From NCBI GenBank assembly GCA_016286595.1, contig JAEETR010000054.1, positions 1 to 22,526 on the forward strand: a DNA stretch of 22,526 nucleotides, read 5' to 3'. The notes under the pieces are model-generated. The model was not told the DNA's origin. It worked only from the letters and a program-made list of their open reading frames with translations, and ran no database searches. The position numbers were made by a program, and so were the translations under genes. Positions 21,536 to 22,526 of the stretch are shown in pieces (the stretch's first letter is position 1; each line of letters opens with the position of its first letter). The DNA comes from Oscillospiraceae bacterium. GTDB lineage: Bacteria > Bacillota > Clostridia > Oscillospirales > Oscillospiraceae.

Positions 21536-22198
21536 TTATCTGAATGTGTTGAGGTTTTTATCATATATCCCCAGCCGCTGATATCTCGCGAAGTCCGGGG
21601 CGTATTCCGGGAGGAAGGTGTTCACGGCCGTTACGAGGCCCGTGGGGTTGAGCGTGGGATTCTGGGCGGATATCACGGCGTCCAGCTCCAGTGTGTTCCC
21701 GTCGGTCTGTTCAGCCTTTACGGAACTTATCATGGGGACTATGTCGGCGCTCTTTACGCCGCTTTTCGTCTTTCTGTCGATGACGATGCTCTCCCGCGAG
21801 AAGAGCTGCCGGACCGCGCCGACGGCGTCAGGCCTCACTCCCCCGTCGTATATGAGGGAGCATCTCACCCGCACGAACTGCAGCTCCTTCGGCTTGAGCA
21901 CGGGCGTCCACGCGTCTGTGAAGCGGATGCCCTCCGGCACGGCGGAGTTCATCATGGAGGTGAGGTCTTCAAGCTGGGAGTCGTCCTCCAGCTCCGCGTC
22001 CATTATCTCGCACACGCTGGCCGTGCCCACGGACAGGGGCAGCGGGAAAGTCATCTTCGGGTGAGGGTTGAAGCCCTCGGTGTGCTTTATCTTCACTCCG
22101 GTGCGCACGAATATGCGCTGCATGGTCCGCACCAGGTCCAGATGGGATATATAGACGGCGGGGCCGGTCTTTTCAAACATTATCCGGGCGCTACTCAT
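21536..22198 (-). CDS. DUF2344 radical SAM-associated protein (TIGR03936)
   Basis: Partner protein of unknown function, 220 residues, usually encoded directly after a TIGR03960 radical SAM gene or fused to it. The N-terminus KTGPAVYISHLDLVRTMQRI and the following KHTEGFNPHPKMTFPLPLSVG are diagnostic of the family. The rest is variable. The ATG at 22198 overlaps the stop of the radical SAM gene by 8 bases (ATGAGTAG), giving tight coupling and supporting a joint function, possibly RNA or protein modification. This is inference. Confidence 0.9.
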   Translation of the reverse strand: MSSARIMFEKTGPAVYISHLDLVRTMQRIFVRTGVKIKHTEGFNPHPKMTFPLPLSVGTASVCEIMDAELEDDSQLEDLTSMMNSAVPEGIRFTDAWTPVLKPKELQFVRVRCSLIYDGGVRPDAVGAVRQLFSRESIVIDRKTKSGVKSADIVPMISSVKAEQTDGNTLELDAVISAQNPTLNPTGLVTAVNTFLPEYAPDFARYQRLGIYDKNLNTFR

Positions 22199-22526
22199 CG
22201 CATCGCCTCCCGGGTATCAGCTCGCTGGCGCCGCAGCCGGTGCACCGGACCCGGCAGTCGGGCGTTATCTCCGCCCGGTAGGCCCGCTCCCGCTCGTTCG
22301 CGAGGAAGCTCTTGCGCACGCCCACACTTATCACGTCCCAGGGCAGCGTCTCACCGACGGCCCTTTCGCGGCGGGCGTAAAAGTCCAGGCCGGGGGTGTG
22401 GTCTGCGAAGGCCTTTTCCCAGCGCTCGTAGGAGAAATACTCGCTCCACGCGTCGAGATAGGCTCCGTCTTTCCAGGCCGCTTCCACCGCGTCGGCGCTG
22501 CGCCGGTCGCCCCGTGAAAGGGCGGC
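22191..22526 (-). CDS. B12-binding radical SAM protein (TIGR03960), C-terminal fragment
   Basis: Only the last 111 residues are in the window; the reading frame stays open past the right edge. The visible part contains LSRGDRR, then WSEYFSYERWEKAF, the LPWDVISVGVRKSFL segment and a closing CRVRCTGCGA cysteine motif, all typical of the C-terminus of TIGR03960 proteins. The radical SAM CxxxCxxC cluster and any B12-binding domain lie outside the window and were not seen. It overlaps the DUF2344 partner by 8 bases. Confidence 0.85.
   Translation of the reverse strand, partial: AALSRGDRRSADAVEAAWKDGAYLDAWSEYFSYERWEKAFADHTPGLDFYARRERAVGETLPWDVISVGVRKSFLANERERAYRAEITPDCRVRCTGCGASELIPGRRCDE

Noticed and set aside
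1..22526. CRISPR array, tRNA, rRNA, insertion sequence, prophage or toxin-antitoxin genes
   Set aside because: No regularly spaced repeats, transposase, integrase, cloverleaf or rRNA-like stretch was recognised; nearly all sequence is explained by housekeeping genes.

Overview
The window reads as a chromosomal, G+C-rich stretch of a spore-forming Firmicute, most likely an uncultured Clostridia member (Oscillospirales-like). This is inferred from gene order (tig-clpP-clpX-lon-engB; scpA-scpB-DUF2953-ytfJ-dacF-rluB; rplS-lepB-rbgA-rnhB-yraN), from the sporulation protein YtfJ/GerW, from strong AGGAGG-type ribosome binding sites, and from the frequent use of TTG and GTG starts. I found 27 protein genes. 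All but one (a 59-residue DUF1540 protein) lie on the minus strand, so the window reads biologically from right to left. Genes are tightly packed, with many 4-26 base overlaps. I saw no rRNA, tRNA, insertion sequence, prophage or CRISPR array.

Right end (22526 to about 20003): the C-terminal part of a radical SAM/B12-binding protein (TIGR03960 type), its partner DUF2344 protein and 6-phosphofructokinase form one unit. Then comes rplS (ribosomal protein L19), with its own sigma-A promoter, a structured leader of about 88 nt and a strong terminator. Next (19980 to 15356) is lepB-NUDIX-rbgA-rnhB-yraN-thrC, mixing protein export, ribosome assembly, RNA/DNA hybrid removal and threonine synthesis. 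thrC converges on the plus-strand DUF1540 gene, which is followed by a clear terminator. DUF1540 is divergent from a metallophosphoesterase gene.

Centre (14350 to 8345): a protein quality-control block. Trigger factor has a good sigma-A promoter and a GTG start. It is followed by ClpP, ClpX and Lon. Two hairpins separate clpX from lon. lon then runs almost without gaps into engB (ribosome assembly GTPase), an M50 site-2-type protease, condensin subunits ScpA and ScpB, DUF2953, YtfJ, a D,D-carboxypeptidase and pseudouridine synthase RluB.

Left end (2730 to 1): a separate sigma-A promoter with a 13-base palindrome just downstream drives a MurR/RpiR-type SIS-domain regulator, a HI0933-family flavoprotein and cytidylate kinase (cut by the window edge).

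The coding content is mostly housekeeping, and I do not claim a new multi-gene system. The parts worth a second look are mainly regulatory: the likely L19 leader, the DUF1540 gene with a possible forespore promoter and 5' hairpin, the MurR-family candidate operator, a hairpin over the dacF ribosome binding site next to a TTG start, and the paired hairpins between clpX and lon.
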